16,221 nt of DNA from an uncultured Oscillospiraceae bacterium (GTDB lineage Bacteria; Bacillota; Clostridia; Oscillospirales; Acutalibacteraceae). The position numbers and the translations under genes are program-made. The DNA lies in NCBI GenBank assembly GCA_900543795.1, contig UQSH01000041.1, positions 1-16,221 on the forward strand. The letters run 5' to 3'. Positions 6,931 through 14,325 of this stretch are shown here, piece after piece. A model generated the notes under the pieces. The model made no database searches and was not told the origin of the DNA. It saw only the letters and a program-made list of their open reading frames with translations. Each line of letters opens with the position of its first letter. The first letter of the stretch is position 1.

Positions 6931-6957
6931 TCTCCTTCATTTAAAAGTACAACAATC

Positions 6958-6978
6958 GGCAGGAAAATATTACCTGCC
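6958..6978 (-). other. Hairpin in the leader of the leftward operon
   Basis: GGCAGG (6958-6963) and CCTGCC (6973-6978) form a 6-bp stem around a 9-base AT loop, between the minus-strand promoter and the ribosome site. No T-tract follows on either strand, so it is not a standard terminator. It may affect leader stability. Confidence 0.4.
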
Positions 6979-6996
6979 TGCACTTCTATTCATTTT

Positions 6997-7026
6997 ATTA
7001 TAGCTTAACTTAACATAAAAAATCAA
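6997..7026 (-). promoter_or_regulatory. Sigma-A promoter of the leftward operon
   Basis: On the minus strand, TTGATT (7026-7021) and a perfect TATAAT (7002-6997) are 18 bases apart. Transcription would start near 6990 and give a leader of roughly 60 bases before the RING/zinc-finger gene. Confidence 0.6.
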
Positions 7027-7070
7027 TATTTTGATTAAAATAAAGTAAATATATTTTTAACAATAATATC

Positions 7071-7099
7071 TTGCAAAGACAGGCAAAGTTGTTTATAAT
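7071..7099 (+). promoter_or_regulatory. Sigma-A promoter of prfB
   Basis: TTGCAA (7071-7076) and TATAAT (7094-7099) are separated by 17 bases. It lies divergently, with its -35 45 bases from the -35 of the leftward operon, and 52 bases before the prfB ATG. Confidence 0.75.
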
Positions 7100-7151
7100 A
7101 TCATAGATTATTTTTATAAACAGAATTTTACGAAAAGTTTTGGAGTTTTTT

Positions 7152-8273
7152 ATGGTTGAATTTGAAAATCTGCGATTCAGACTGCTTGAATCCGAAAAGC
7201 CTATTGAAAATTTAAGAGAAGCACTTGCCATAGACCATATTACAGCTGAAATCAAGGATTTGGAGGCACAAGCCGCTGCTCCTGATTTTTGGGACGATAT
7301 GGATAACAGCCAAAAGATTTTGAAAAAAACAGGCGCACTCAAAGCAAAGCTTGAAAGCTATAACAGTCTTAAAACAGACTACGAGGACGCACTTATGATG
7401 ATTGAGCTTGCAGACGATGAGGGCGACGAAAGTCTGCTTGAAGAATGCGAGGGCTCCGTTAAAAATATTGAAGACAGAATTGAAACGCTGACTCTTTCAA
7501 CGCTTTTAAACGGAGAATACGACAATAAAAATGCGCTTCTTACATTCCACGCAGGTGCAGGCGGAACAGAGGCGATGGACTGGGCTGAAATGCTTTTCAG
7601 AATGTATAACCGTTGGGGAGAGCGCCACGGCTACAAGGTTTCAACGCTTGATTATCTTGACGGCGATGTTGCCGGTCTTAAAAGCGCAACAATTCTTATT
7701 GAGGGCGAAAACGCTTATGGCTATTTAAAGGGCGAAATGGGTATTCACAGGCTTGTTCGTGTTTCGCCGTTTGACTCCTCGGGCAGACGCCACACATCCT
7801 TTGCTTCGCTTGAGGTTATGCCGGAAATTGACGATGATGTTAATGTTGAAATCCGTGAGGAAGACATAAAAATGGATGTTTACAGAGCTTCGGGTGCAGG
7901 CGGACAGAAGGTAAATAAAACCTCCTCCGCAGTTCGCCTTACGCATATTCCGACGGGAATAGTTGTTTCCTGCCAAATTGAGCGCTCACAGCACCAAAAC
8001 CGTGAGGTTGCAATGAGAATGCTCAAATCAAAGCTTGTTGAAATCAAGGAAAGAGAAAATCTTGAAAAGATTGAGGACATAAAGGGCGACCAAAAGGAAA
8101 TAGCCTGGGGAAGCCAGATACGCTCTTATGTTTTTATGCCCTACACAATGGCAAAGGACCACAGAACAGGCTATGAAATGGGCAACATAAATGCCGTTAT
8201 GGACGGCGACATAGACGGATTTATCAACGCATACCTCAAACAAAAAAGCGTTGCAGAAGCAGAAAAAAATTAA
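7152..8273 (+). CDS. prfB: Peptide chain release factor 2
   Basis: RF2 recognises UGA and UAA stop codons and triggers peptide release. The 373-residue protein has the stop-codon reading tripeptide S205-P206-F207, followed by DSSGRRHTSFASLEVMPE, and the peptidyl-transferase G250-G251-Q252 motif in YRASGAGGQKVNKT. The N-terminal helical domain occupies about 1-115. Start is ATG 7152 with GGAG at 7142-7145; an in-frame TTG at 7140 lacks a ribosome site. Most bacterial prfB genes contain a programmed +1 frameshift (CTT-TGA-C) at about codon 25; here the equivalent region reads LREALAID in one uninterrupted frame. It has its own promoter and a terminator at 8297-8331. Confidence 0.97.
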   Translation: MVEFENLRFRLLESEKPIENLREALAIDHITAEIKDLEAQAAAPDFWDDMDNSQKILKKTGALKAKLESYNSLKTDYEDALMMIELADDEGDESLLEECEGSVKNIEDRIETLTLSTLLNGEYDNKNALLTFHAGAGGTEAMDWAEMLFRMYNRWGERHGYKVSTLDYLDGDVAGLKSATILIEGENAYGYLKGEMGIHRLVRVSPFDSSGRRHTSFASLEVMPEIDDDVNVEIREEDIKMDVYRASGAGGQKVNKTSSAVRLTHIPTGIVVSCQIERSQHQNREVAMRMLKSKLVEIKERENLEKIEDIKGDQKEIAWGSQIRSYVFMPYTMAKDHRTGYEMGNINAVMDGDIDGFINAYLKQKSVAEAEKN

Positions 8274-8296
8274 AAAATTCCAATATTATTATTACC

Positions 8297-8331
8297 TCCC
8301 TCCGCAAAAAATAAATGCGGGGGGATTTTTT
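8297..8331 (+). terminator. Intrinsic terminator after prfB, overlapping the pdaA ribosome site
   Basis: TCCCTCCGC (8297-8305) pairs with GCGGGGGGA (8317-8325) through 9 bp (one G-U) around an 11-base loop, followed by six T (8326-8331). The right arm is also the only purine-rich sequence before the pdaA ATG at 8332, so terminator and Shine-Dalgarno share the same bases. Confidence 0.8.
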
Positions 8332-9189
8332 ATGAAAAAAAGCAAAATTATAATTACCGCTATCGCAGGAGCGATTGCAATTTCATCTGCTTTGAGCGGC
8401 TGCTCCGCTGGAAGTACGGCAAACGAAGCAACGCAAAGCACAACAAGCAGGCCGACAAATGTGGCCGAAACAACTCTTGAAGCGACGGGAGTGCGCCTTG
8501 GAGTTGAGGAATACGACAGCACGCCGATTGTTTGGGGACCGGGAAGCATTAAAGACCATCAGCGACCGACAGACCCCGAAAAGCTTCAAAATCAATTCAG
8601 CGAGCTAAACGCACAATGGCTTCTTGAAAACAAAAAGGAAATATGCCTAACCTTTGACGAGGGCTATGAAAACGGCTATACGGCTCAAATTCTTGACACT
8701 CTTAAAGAAAAAGATGTTAAGGCAATTTTCTTTTGCACCTACGATTATATCAAGGATAATCCCGAGCTTGTTCGCAGAATGATAGACGAGGGACACATTG
8801 TTGGAAACCACAGCTATTCGCATTACAATATGACGGAGATTGACCTTGAAACCGCCTCTGAGGAAATAACGCTTCTTCACGACTATACCTGCGAAATGTT
8901 CCAATATGAAATGACGCTTTACAGATTTCCCGAGGGTGCATTCAGCGAGCAGACTGTTGCGCTTGCAAGCGAGCTTGGCTACAGAAGCGTTTTTTGGAGC
9001 TTTGCCTATGCCGATTGGGAGGTTGACAATCCGCCCGATGAGGAGGAGGCATATAACAAAATCGTTTCCTCAACTCACAACGGCGAGATTATGCTTTTGC
9101 ACGCCGTTTCCAAAACAAACGCAAACATTTTGCCGAGAGTTATAGACGAAATAAGAAATCAGGGCTACACCTTCACAACGAACCTTTAA
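8332..9189 (+). CDS. pdaA: PdaA-type polysaccharide deacetylase (delta-lactam-forming de-N-acetylase), lipoprotein
   Basis: The 285-residue product starts with a lipoprotein signal (MKKSK, hydrophobic 6-20, lipobox ALSGC with C24), so it should be anchored outside the membrane. After a Thr/Ser/Glu-rich linker (25-60) comes a NodB polysaccharide-deacetylase domain (about 103-284): TFDEGYENGY (107-116, motif 1), NHSYSH (159-164, motif 2), RFPEGAFSE (198-206, motif 3), FWSFAYADWEVD (221-232) and LLHAVS (255-260). The YENGYT, the W-x-x-A-x-x-D-W block and the LLHxVSxxNA tail are the hallmarks I recall of PdaA, which makes muramic-delta-lactam in the spore cortex. The start is set by the signal peptide and a GGGGGG site 7 bases upstream. 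No promoter was identified; a terminator lies directly in front. Confidence 0.88.
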   Translation: MKKSKIIITAIAGAIAISSALSGCSAGSTANEATQSTTSRPTNVAETTLEATGVRLGVEEYDSTPIVWGPGSIKDHQRPTDPEKLQNQFSELNAQWLLENKKEICLTFDEGYENGYTAQILDTLKEKDVKAIFFCTYDYIKDNPELVRRMIDEGHIVGNHSYSHYNMTEIDLETASEEITLLHDYTCEMFQYEMTLYRFPEGAFSEQTVALASELGYRSVFWSFAYADWEVDNPPDEEEAYNKIVSSTHNGEIMLLHAVSKTNANILPRVIDEIRNQGYTFTTNL

Positions 9190-9208
9190 AAGCTTTTTAC
9201 AGCTTTTT
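9188..9208 (+). terminator. Weak terminator-like hairpin after pdaA
   Basis: AAAAGCT (9188-9194) pairs with AGCTTTT (9201-9207) around TTTTAC, and one more T follows. The stem is 7 bp and AT-rich and overlaps the stop codon of pdaA (TAA 9187-9189), so strength is doubtful. Confidence 0.3.
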
Positions 9209-9247
9209 CCGATAGATTAAAAATTTTGTTAATTTTTAAAAATGCTA

Positions 9248-9276
9248 TTGTTATATAATTCCGTTTAATATATAAT
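9248..9276 (+). promoter_or_regulatory. Sigma-A promoter of the mre operon
   Basis: TTGTTA (9248-9253) and TATAAT (9271-9276) are 17 bases apart in a very AT-rich stretch, 63 bases before the mreB ATG. A second TATAAT at 9254-9259 lacks a suitably spaced -35. Confidence 0.6.
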
Positions 9277-9339
9277 ATTTTAAATTGGAATTTTATGCGG
9301 ACTTATAAAATGTTCGTTTTGAAAGTGAGAGAATAGACT

Positions 9340-10320
9340 ATGATTTTATCAAAGGACCTCGGCATTGATCTCGGAACCGAAAACACACTTATATGCGACA
9401 GAAAGGGAAGAATTATTATAAGGGAGCCCTCTGTTGTTGCGGTTGATGTTAAAACAAGAAGAGTGCTTGCAACAGGAAACGAAGCAAAGGCAATGATCGG
9501 CAGAACGCCCGGCTCAATAATTGCGGTTAAGCCGCTTAAAGACGGCGTTATTGCAGATTTTGATATGACTGCCGATATGCTTCACAGCTTTATTTACCGT
9601 TCGTCAAAAACATCTGTTTTTTCCAAAACAAGAGTTGTTATAACCGTGCCGAGCGGTGTTACGGAGGTTGAGCGCAGAGCCGTTGAGGACGCCGCCCGTG
9701 CCGCAGGAGCGCAGGAGGTTGAGCTTATTGAGGAGCCTATGGCGGCGGCTCTCGGAGCGGGGCTTCCCGTTTTTGAAGCAACAGGCTCTATGGTTGTTGA
9801 CATTGGCGGAGGCACCTGCGATATTGCGGTTATTTCTCTTGGCGGAATTGCCGCAAGAAAGAGCGTTAAGATTGCCGGAAACACACTTAACGAAGAAATA
9901 ATCGGATATATGAAGAGAAATTACGAGCTTCTTATAGGCGATGTTACTGCAGAGGATATAAAAATCAAGATAGGCTCCGTTGCCGAATATGACGGCGAGG
10001 GCGCAATGGAGGTTAGGGGAAGAAACCTTATTAACGGCCTTCCCTCCTCTGCCGAAATAACAAGCGCCGAAATCAGAGAGGTTTTACTTGAGCCTGTTGG
10101 AGAAATTATCAGCGCAATAAGGGAGGTTCTTGAAGTTACTCTTCCCGAGCTTGCCGCAGATATAATAGACAGAGGAATTTACTTAACGGGCGGAACTGCG
10201 CAATTAAGAGGCCTTGCAGACCTTATTTCAAAGAAAACAAGCATTGCGGTTCATATTCCCGAAAAGCCTATGGAGGCAGTTGCGGTAGGCACATCAATAA
10301 AATTAAGAAGGGCACGATAA
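9340..10320 (+). CDS. mreB: Rod-shape determining actin-like protein MreB/Mbl
   Basis: The 326-residue bacterial actin forms membrane-associated filaments that guide the elongation machinery. The actin-fold nucleotide loops are visible: DLGTENT (10-16, phosphate 1), VVDIGGGTCDIAVISLGG (152-169, phosphate 2) and YLTGGTAQLRGL (281-292, adenosine), with EEPMAAALGAG (131-141) between. The phosphate-2 block is canonical; the adenosine motif reads GGTA rather than the usual GGGA, and AGNTLNEEII (179-188) replaces the common AGD-x-x-DEAI, so this may be an Mbl/MreBH-like paralogue. ATG 9340 has only a weak purine site (GAGAG near 9327-9331). It heads mreBCD-mrdA, one base before mreC. Confidence 0.93.
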   Translation: MILSKDLGIDLGTENTLICDRKGRIIIREPSVVAVDVKTRRVLATGNEAKAMIGRTPGSIIAVKPLKDGVIADFDMTADMLHSFIYRSSKTSVFSKTRVVITVPSGVTEVERRAVEDAARAAGAQEVELIEEPMAAALGAGLPVFEATGSMVVDIGGGTCDIAVISLGGIAARKSVKIAGNTLNEEIIGYMKRNYELLIGDVTAEDIKIKIGSVAEYDGEGAMEVRGRNLINGLPSSAEITSAEIREVLLEPVGEIISAIREVLEVTLPELAADIIDRGIYLTGGTAQLRGLADLISKKTSIAVHIPEKPMEAVAVGTSIKLRRAR

Positions 10321-10321
10321 T

Positions 10322-11164
10322 ATGAAGGAGCTTTTCAAAAGCAGACAATTCAAGCTTGTTGCGGGAATAATAGCGCTTTTGATGGTGGGAGCATTACTCT
10401 GCGCCGCAAACGGAAGCGGAAAAACCGCTCAATCAAGCGTTATCGGAGTTATTTTTACTCCTGCAAACTGGGTTGCAACAAAGATTTCAAACGGTATTAC
10501 ATACGTTTTCGGCGAGGCAACGGGAAACGCCGATTATTTAAAAAGAATAGATGAGCTTGAAAAACAGGTTGGCTCGCTTCAGGACCAGCTTTCGGATTAC
10601 GAAAATCTTAAAAAGCAAAACGCACTCTATAAAGACGCACTTGGATTAAAAGAGGAAAATCCCGATTACAGCTTCGTTGAGGCAACCGTTACCGGTCGCG
10701 ATGCGGCTGACATTTTCTGCTCCTACACTATCAATAAGGGCTCGCTAAACGGCATTTCCGACGGCGACGCAGTTGTTTACGGCAATTATATTGTTGGGAT
10801 AATAGACAAAGCCTATCCGACATACAGTGTTGTTAAAACAATTCTTGACCCCGATTTTTCCGTTTCGGCTTACGAAATTGTTTCGGGCGAAATTTCCTAT
10901 GTTACGGGTGAAGCTTCACTTGCCGCAAAGGGAAAATGCAAAATGGCAAATCTTGATTCTTCAACCTCCGTTACATACGGTTCAATAATTTCAACTGCGG
11001 GAATAAGCGGAAGCATACCCGAGGGACTTGTTATCGGAACGGTTGAGGAAATAGACGAGGAAACAACCTCCGTTGCATCCTATGCGGTTGTTAAGCCCGG
11101 AGTTGATGTTTATAACATTTCTAACTGCCTTGTTTTAACCGACTATGAAAGCGAGGGGCAGTAA
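10322..11164 (+). CDS. mreC: Rod-shape determining protein MreC
   Basis: The 280-residue bitopic protein links cytoplasmic MreB to PBP2 outside the membrane. It shows the expected order: short basic cytosolic tail (1-11), one membrane helix (12-29), a coiled coil from about 70 to 108 (repeated L/I heptads in YLKRIDELEKQVGSLQDQL and the following residues), then the beta-rich periplasmic-type domain (115-275), with the characteristic GISDGDAVVYGNYIVGII at 139-156 and GISGSIPEGLVIGTVEEI near 227-244. ATG 10322 follows the mreB stop by one base, with AAG-rich context, and the stop overlaps the mreD start (TAATG), so the three genes are translationally coupled. Confidence 0.95.
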   Translation: MKELFKSRQFKLVAGIIALLMVGALLCAANGSGKTAQSSVIGVIFTPANWVATKISNGITYVFGEATGNADYLKRIDELEKQVGSLQDQLSDYENLKKQNALYKDALGLKEENPDYSFVEATVTGRDAADIFCSYTINKGSLNGISDGDAVVYGNYIVGIIDKAYPTYSVVKTILDPDFSVSAYEIVSGEISYVTGEASLAAKGKCKMANLDSSTSVTYGSIISTAGISGSIPEGLVIGTVEEIDEETTSVASYAVVKPGVDVYNISNCLVLTDYESEGQ

Positions 11165-11700
11165 TGGACCTTTCTTACAAGCAGAAAACCACCAAGGCGG
11201 CAGCTTACATTATTATAACAGCCCTTGCGGCTTTGATACAAAACACACAGGGACTGACAATTGAAATAGGCGGTGCAAGGTGCTTTTTGCTTATTCCCGT
11301 TTGTGTTATTCTGGCAATGGGCGAGGATGAACGCTTCGGTGCATTAATTGCACTTTTCGGCGGCTTGCTTTGGGATTTAACCTCTGCGGTGCATCTTGGA
11401 TTTAATGCAATATTTTTATGCATTATGTGCTTTTTCGGTGCGTCGCTTGTTACATATATTTTCAGAAACATTTTTTTAACAAATTTCATATATTCGGTTA
11501 TGGCAATTATGCTTTACTGCCTGCTTTATTGGCTGTTTTTCATAATTTTTCCAAATATAAAGGGCGCAGAGCTCTCTCTTTTCAGCTTTTATTTGCCGAG
11601 CGGAATTTACACAATTGCAGCCACACCGATTATTTATTTCAGCCTTAAACCCTTAAAAAAGGCTTTAAACAAGCCGATTAAATATTTAACCGACAATTAA
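11164..11700 (+). CDS. mreD: Rod-shape determining protein MreD
   Basis: The 178-residue integral membrane protein belongs to the elongation complex and is recognised by its place after mreC and its predicted five to six hydrophobic helices (about 13-31, 38-52, 58-75, 80-100, 107-131 and 137-160). The sequence GALIALFGGLLWDLTSAVHLGFNAI (59-83 region) carries the conserved G-x-x-x-D-x-x-x-x-x-x-G-x-N/x-A pattern of MreD proteins. ATG 11164 shares its A with the mreC stop, with GAGGGGC just upstream inside mreC as a ribosome site. The product is highly hydrophobic and divergent, as usual for the family. A 35-base gap follows, with the mrdA ribosome site. Confidence 0.9.
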   Translation: MDLSYKQKTTKAAAYIIITALAALIQNTQGLTIEIGGARCFLLIPVCVILAMGEDERFGALIALFGGLLWDLTSAVHLGFNAIFLCIMCFFGASLVTYIFRNIFLTNFIYSVMAIMLYCLLYWLFFIIFPNIKGAELSLFSFYLPSGIYTIAATPIIYFSLKPLKKALNKPIKYLTDN

Positions 11701-11735
11701 TTTGCACGCAAAATTTTTTAGAAAGGAGAATTGCC

Positions 11736-13751
11736 GTGAGAAGCAGACATTTCAGCATAAGGTCTTTTACCGCCGTTTTTTTAACTCTGATTGTTCTTTG
11801 CGGCTTCGGATACAATCTTTATGATATACAGATTGTGAACGAGGAATACTATAAAGCGCAAAACAACGCCGTTAAAACATATACGGTTCCGATTGAAGCC
11901 GCACGCGGAGAAATTGTTGACAGAAACGGCAATTCACTTGTTACAAACAGGCAGGGCAATTCAATCATACTTGATGCGGCATATTTTCCGTCTTCAAAAA
12001 ACAATAAGGAAAGAAACGAAATCATTTTTAACCTCATAAGGCTTTTTGAGGCAAACGGAGAAGAATATGTTAATAATCTTCCGCTTCAGCTAAACGGCGG
12101 AAATGTTTATTTTACAGACGATGAAAAAGCAATAAACACAATGAAAAGCAAGGATATGTTTAACCTGCAAGGCTATGCAACGGCGCAAAACTGCTTTGAC
12201 GCTATGGTTGAAAAATACTCCCTTGAGGAATACGATAAGGGAACCGCACTCAAAATCGGAGGTGTCCGCTATGAGCTGACGAGGCTTCTTTTTTCAATAG
12301 AAAACCCCGTTACGATTGCAGACGATGTTAACGATGAAACGGTTGCCGTAATTAAAGAAGACAAAGCAAAATATTTAGGTGCGGATGTTAAGGCGGTTGC
12401 ATACCGTGAATACACAGATTCCTCACTTGCTCCGCACATACTCGGAACCGTCAGAAAAATTAATGCAGAGGAATATTCCGAGCTTAAAGACAGCGGATAC
12501 AGTATTACCGCCACGATTGGCGAAAGCGGAATTGAATCGGCAATGGAAAGTGAGCTTAGGGGAACTCCGGGAGAGCTTACAGTTACAATTGACGCAGACG
12601 GAAATGTTAAGGAAGAGGTTACAAAAAATCCTATTCAGGGAAACACGGTTGTTCTTACGATAGACAAGGATTTGCAGAAGCTTGCGCAGGATAAGCTGCC
12701 AGACACTTGCAACGAGGTCAGCATTTCTTACAGTGCGGGAGCGGTTGTTGTTGAAGATGTTAACACGGGCGAGGTGCTTGCCGCCGCATCCTATCCAACA
12801 TACGACATTAACGATTATTACGAAAGCTATTCAAAACTTGCGGAAAATTCAAGAAAGCCGCTTTGGAACAGATTTGCGCTTGGCACATACGCCCCCGGCT
12901 CAACCTTTAAGCCGATGATGGCGTGCGCCGCTCTTGAAGAGGGCGTTGTTACCGAAAGCTCAACCTTCCGCTGCAAGGGAACCTTTCAATACTATGATAT
13001 AACCTTCCATTGCTTAAATAACAGAACGCACGGAAGCGAGGATGTTAAGGAGGCATTGAGGGATTCCTGCAACATTTATTTCTATAACTGCGCAGATAAG
13101 CTTGGAATTTCAAAAATGAATCAATACGCCGCTATGTTTGGACTTGGAGAAAAAACGGGCGTTGAAATCAGCGAGGCTTCGGGAGTTCTTGCAGGCCCTG
13201 CCAGCGCACAGAAATATAATAAGCAATGGCAAATGGGTGATACTATTCAAAGCGGTATCGGTCAGTCCGATAATTTATTTACTCCGCTTCAGCTGAGCAA
13301 TTACTGCGCAACCGTTGCGAACTCGGGAACACGATATGAGCTTCATTTTGTTAAGGCTATAATAAATACGGCAAGCGGCTCAATAAATGAAACAGGCGCA
13401 ACCGTTGCCGAGGACCTGCCTATTTCCGACAACACCTTTAAAATTGTTCGTGAGGGTATGAGAATGGTTGCAACAAGCGGTGCTCCTGCATCTGTGTTCA
13501 ACAAGATCAACACGAGCGTTGCCTGCAAAACAGGTACCTCGCAGGTTATTAAAAACGGTCAAAAGGTAAACAACGGATTTCTTATTACCTTTGCACCGTA
13601 TGAAAGCCCCGAAATCTCAATAGCTTCCGTTATCGAGCTTGCAGGCTCGGGTACATCAACTGCGGAAATAACCTCATCGATAATTGACTATTATTATTCA
13701 AATAATACAGATGAAAAGCCTGCGCAGCAAACGGGAACAATTTTAAGTTAA
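11736..13751 (+). CDS. mrdA: Penicillin-binding protein 2 (elongation transpeptidase)
   Basis: The 671-residue class B PBP cross-links peptidoglycan during elongation. One N-terminal membrane helix (10-30) is followed by the pedestal domain, with ARGEIVDRNGNSL (56-68) and IGESGIESAMESELRGTPG (261-279), both standard for PBP2. The transpeptidase domain (about 300-650) holds the active-site triad S389-T-F-K392 in YAPGSTFKPM, S444-C-N446, and K598-T-G600-T in ACKTGTSQV. Start is GTG 11736 with AAAGGAG at 7 bases. The gene is also called pbpA in Clostridia. It completes the mreBCD-mrdA operon. An all-AT inverted repeat around the stop (13741-13757) might act as a weak terminator. No rodA follows in this window. 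Confidence 0.95.
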   Translation: MRSRHFSIRSFTAVFLTLIVLCGFGYNLYDIQIVNEEYYKAQNNAVKTYTVPIEAARGEIVDRNGNSLVTNRQGNSIILDAAYFPSSKNNKERNEIIFNLIRLFEANGEEYVNNLPLQLNGGNVYFTDDEKAINTMKSKDMFNLQGYATAQNCFDAMVEKYSLEEYDKGTALKIGGVRYELTRLLFSIENPVTIADDVNDETVAVIKEDKAKYLGADVKAVAYREYTDSSLAPHILGTVRKINAEEYSELKDSGYSITATIGESGIESAMESELRGTPGELTVTIDADGNVKEEVTKNPIQGNTVVLTIDKDLQKLAQDKLPDTCNEVSISYSAGAVVVEDVNTGEVLAAASYPTYDINDYYESYSKLAENSRKPLWNRFALGTYAPGSTFKPMMACAALEEGVVTESSTFRCKGTFQYYDITFHCLNNRTHGSEDVKEALRDSCNIYFYNCADKLGISKMNQYAAMFGLGEKTGVEISEASGVLAGPASAQKYNKQWQMGDTIQSGIGQSDNLFTPLQLSNYCATVANSGTRYELHFVKAIINTASGSINETGATVAEDLPISDNTFKIVREGMRMVATSGAPASVFNKINTSVACKTGTSQVIKNGQKVNNGFLITFAPYESPEISIASVIELAGSGTSTAEITSSIIDYYYSNNTDEKPAQQTGTILS

Positions 13752-13759
13752 AATTTTTG

Positions 13760-13788
13760 TTGAATATATAAATATTTTATGTTATTAT
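13760..13788 (+). promoter_or_regulatory. Likely sigma-A promoter of the mgsA homologue
   Basis: TTGAAT (13760-13765) and TATTAT (13783-13788) are 17 bases apart, in the 113-base AT-rich gap after mrdA. The predicted leader is about 70 bases. AT-richness makes chance matches likely, so confidence is moderate. Confidence 0.45.
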
Positions 13789-13864
13789 TTTAATGTATTA
13801 TATATTTTTATAAAGCTTCTGCCAAAAATAATAAACTGTTAAAGTAAAAACAGAGAGGTATCTT

Positions 13865-14272
13865 ATGAATATTGCACTTATTGCTCATGACGCTAAAAAA
13901 GAGCTGCTTGTTCAGTTTTGCATTGCTTATTGCGGAATTATGAGCAGGCACGATCTGTGCGCAACGGGAACAACAGGCAAGCTTGTTCACGATGCAACAG
14001 GACTTAATATAAACTGCTTTCTTGCAGGAAGTCAGGGAGGCGGCCAGCAAATTGCAAGCAGAATTGCCTGCAATGAAATAGACCTTTTGATTTTTTTCAG
14101 AGACCCGCTTAATCCAAAGCCGCACGAGCCAAACGATAACGATTTGCTTCGCCTTTGCGATGTTCACAATATTCCCTATGCAACAAATATTGCAACGGGA
14201 GAAGCACTTATCAGAGGTGTTGAACGCGGAGATTTTGAATGGCGTGAAATAGTTAATCCGCGCTACAATTAA
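13865..14272 (+). CDS. mgsA: Methylglyoxal synthase family protein with altered active site
   Basis: The 135 residues match methylglyoxal synthase (dihydroxyacetone phosphate to methylglyoxal plus phosphate) along the whole length: ALIAHDAKK (4-12), CATGTTGKL (32-40), GGQQIASRIACNEIDLLIFFRDPL (59-82) and LLRLCDVHNIPYATNIAT (94-111). The phosphate-binding T34-G-T-T-G is intact, as are H8, D9, K12, D80 and H87. However, aligned by eye to the E. coli enzyme, its essential Asp71 (GPMGGDQQ) corresponds to G60 (GSQGGGQQ), Asp101 to N90, and Ser65 to A54. The protein may be inactive in the classic reaction or may do something else. ATG 13865 follows AGAGAGG (13852-13858). It is a single gene with its own promoter and a strong terminator. 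Confidence 0.85.
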   Translation: MNIALIAHDAKKELLVQFCIAYCGIMSRHDLCATGTTGKLVHDATGLNINCFLAGSQGGGQQIASRIACNEIDLLIFFRDPLNPKPHEPNDNDLLRLCDVHNIPYATNIATGEALIRGVERGDFEWREIVNPRYN

Positions 14273-14281
14273 TAACTTTTA

Positions 14282-14310
14282 CGGGCAGGTGAAAACCCGC
14301 CCGATTTTTT
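14282..14310 (+). terminator. Rho-independent terminator after mgsA
   Basis: CGGGC (14282-14286) pairs with GCCCG (14299-14303); after one A-C mismatch, GGT pairs with ACC around a GAAA tetraloop. A and six T (14304-14310) follow. The hisS ATG is only 16 bases further on. Confidence 0.9.
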
Positions 14311-14325
14311 CGATTGGAGATAATA

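Noticed and set aside
14273..14325. T-box or other riboswitch before hisS
   Set aside because: The gap is 53 bases and is filled by a simple terminator; it is too short for a T-box and has no T-box consensus.
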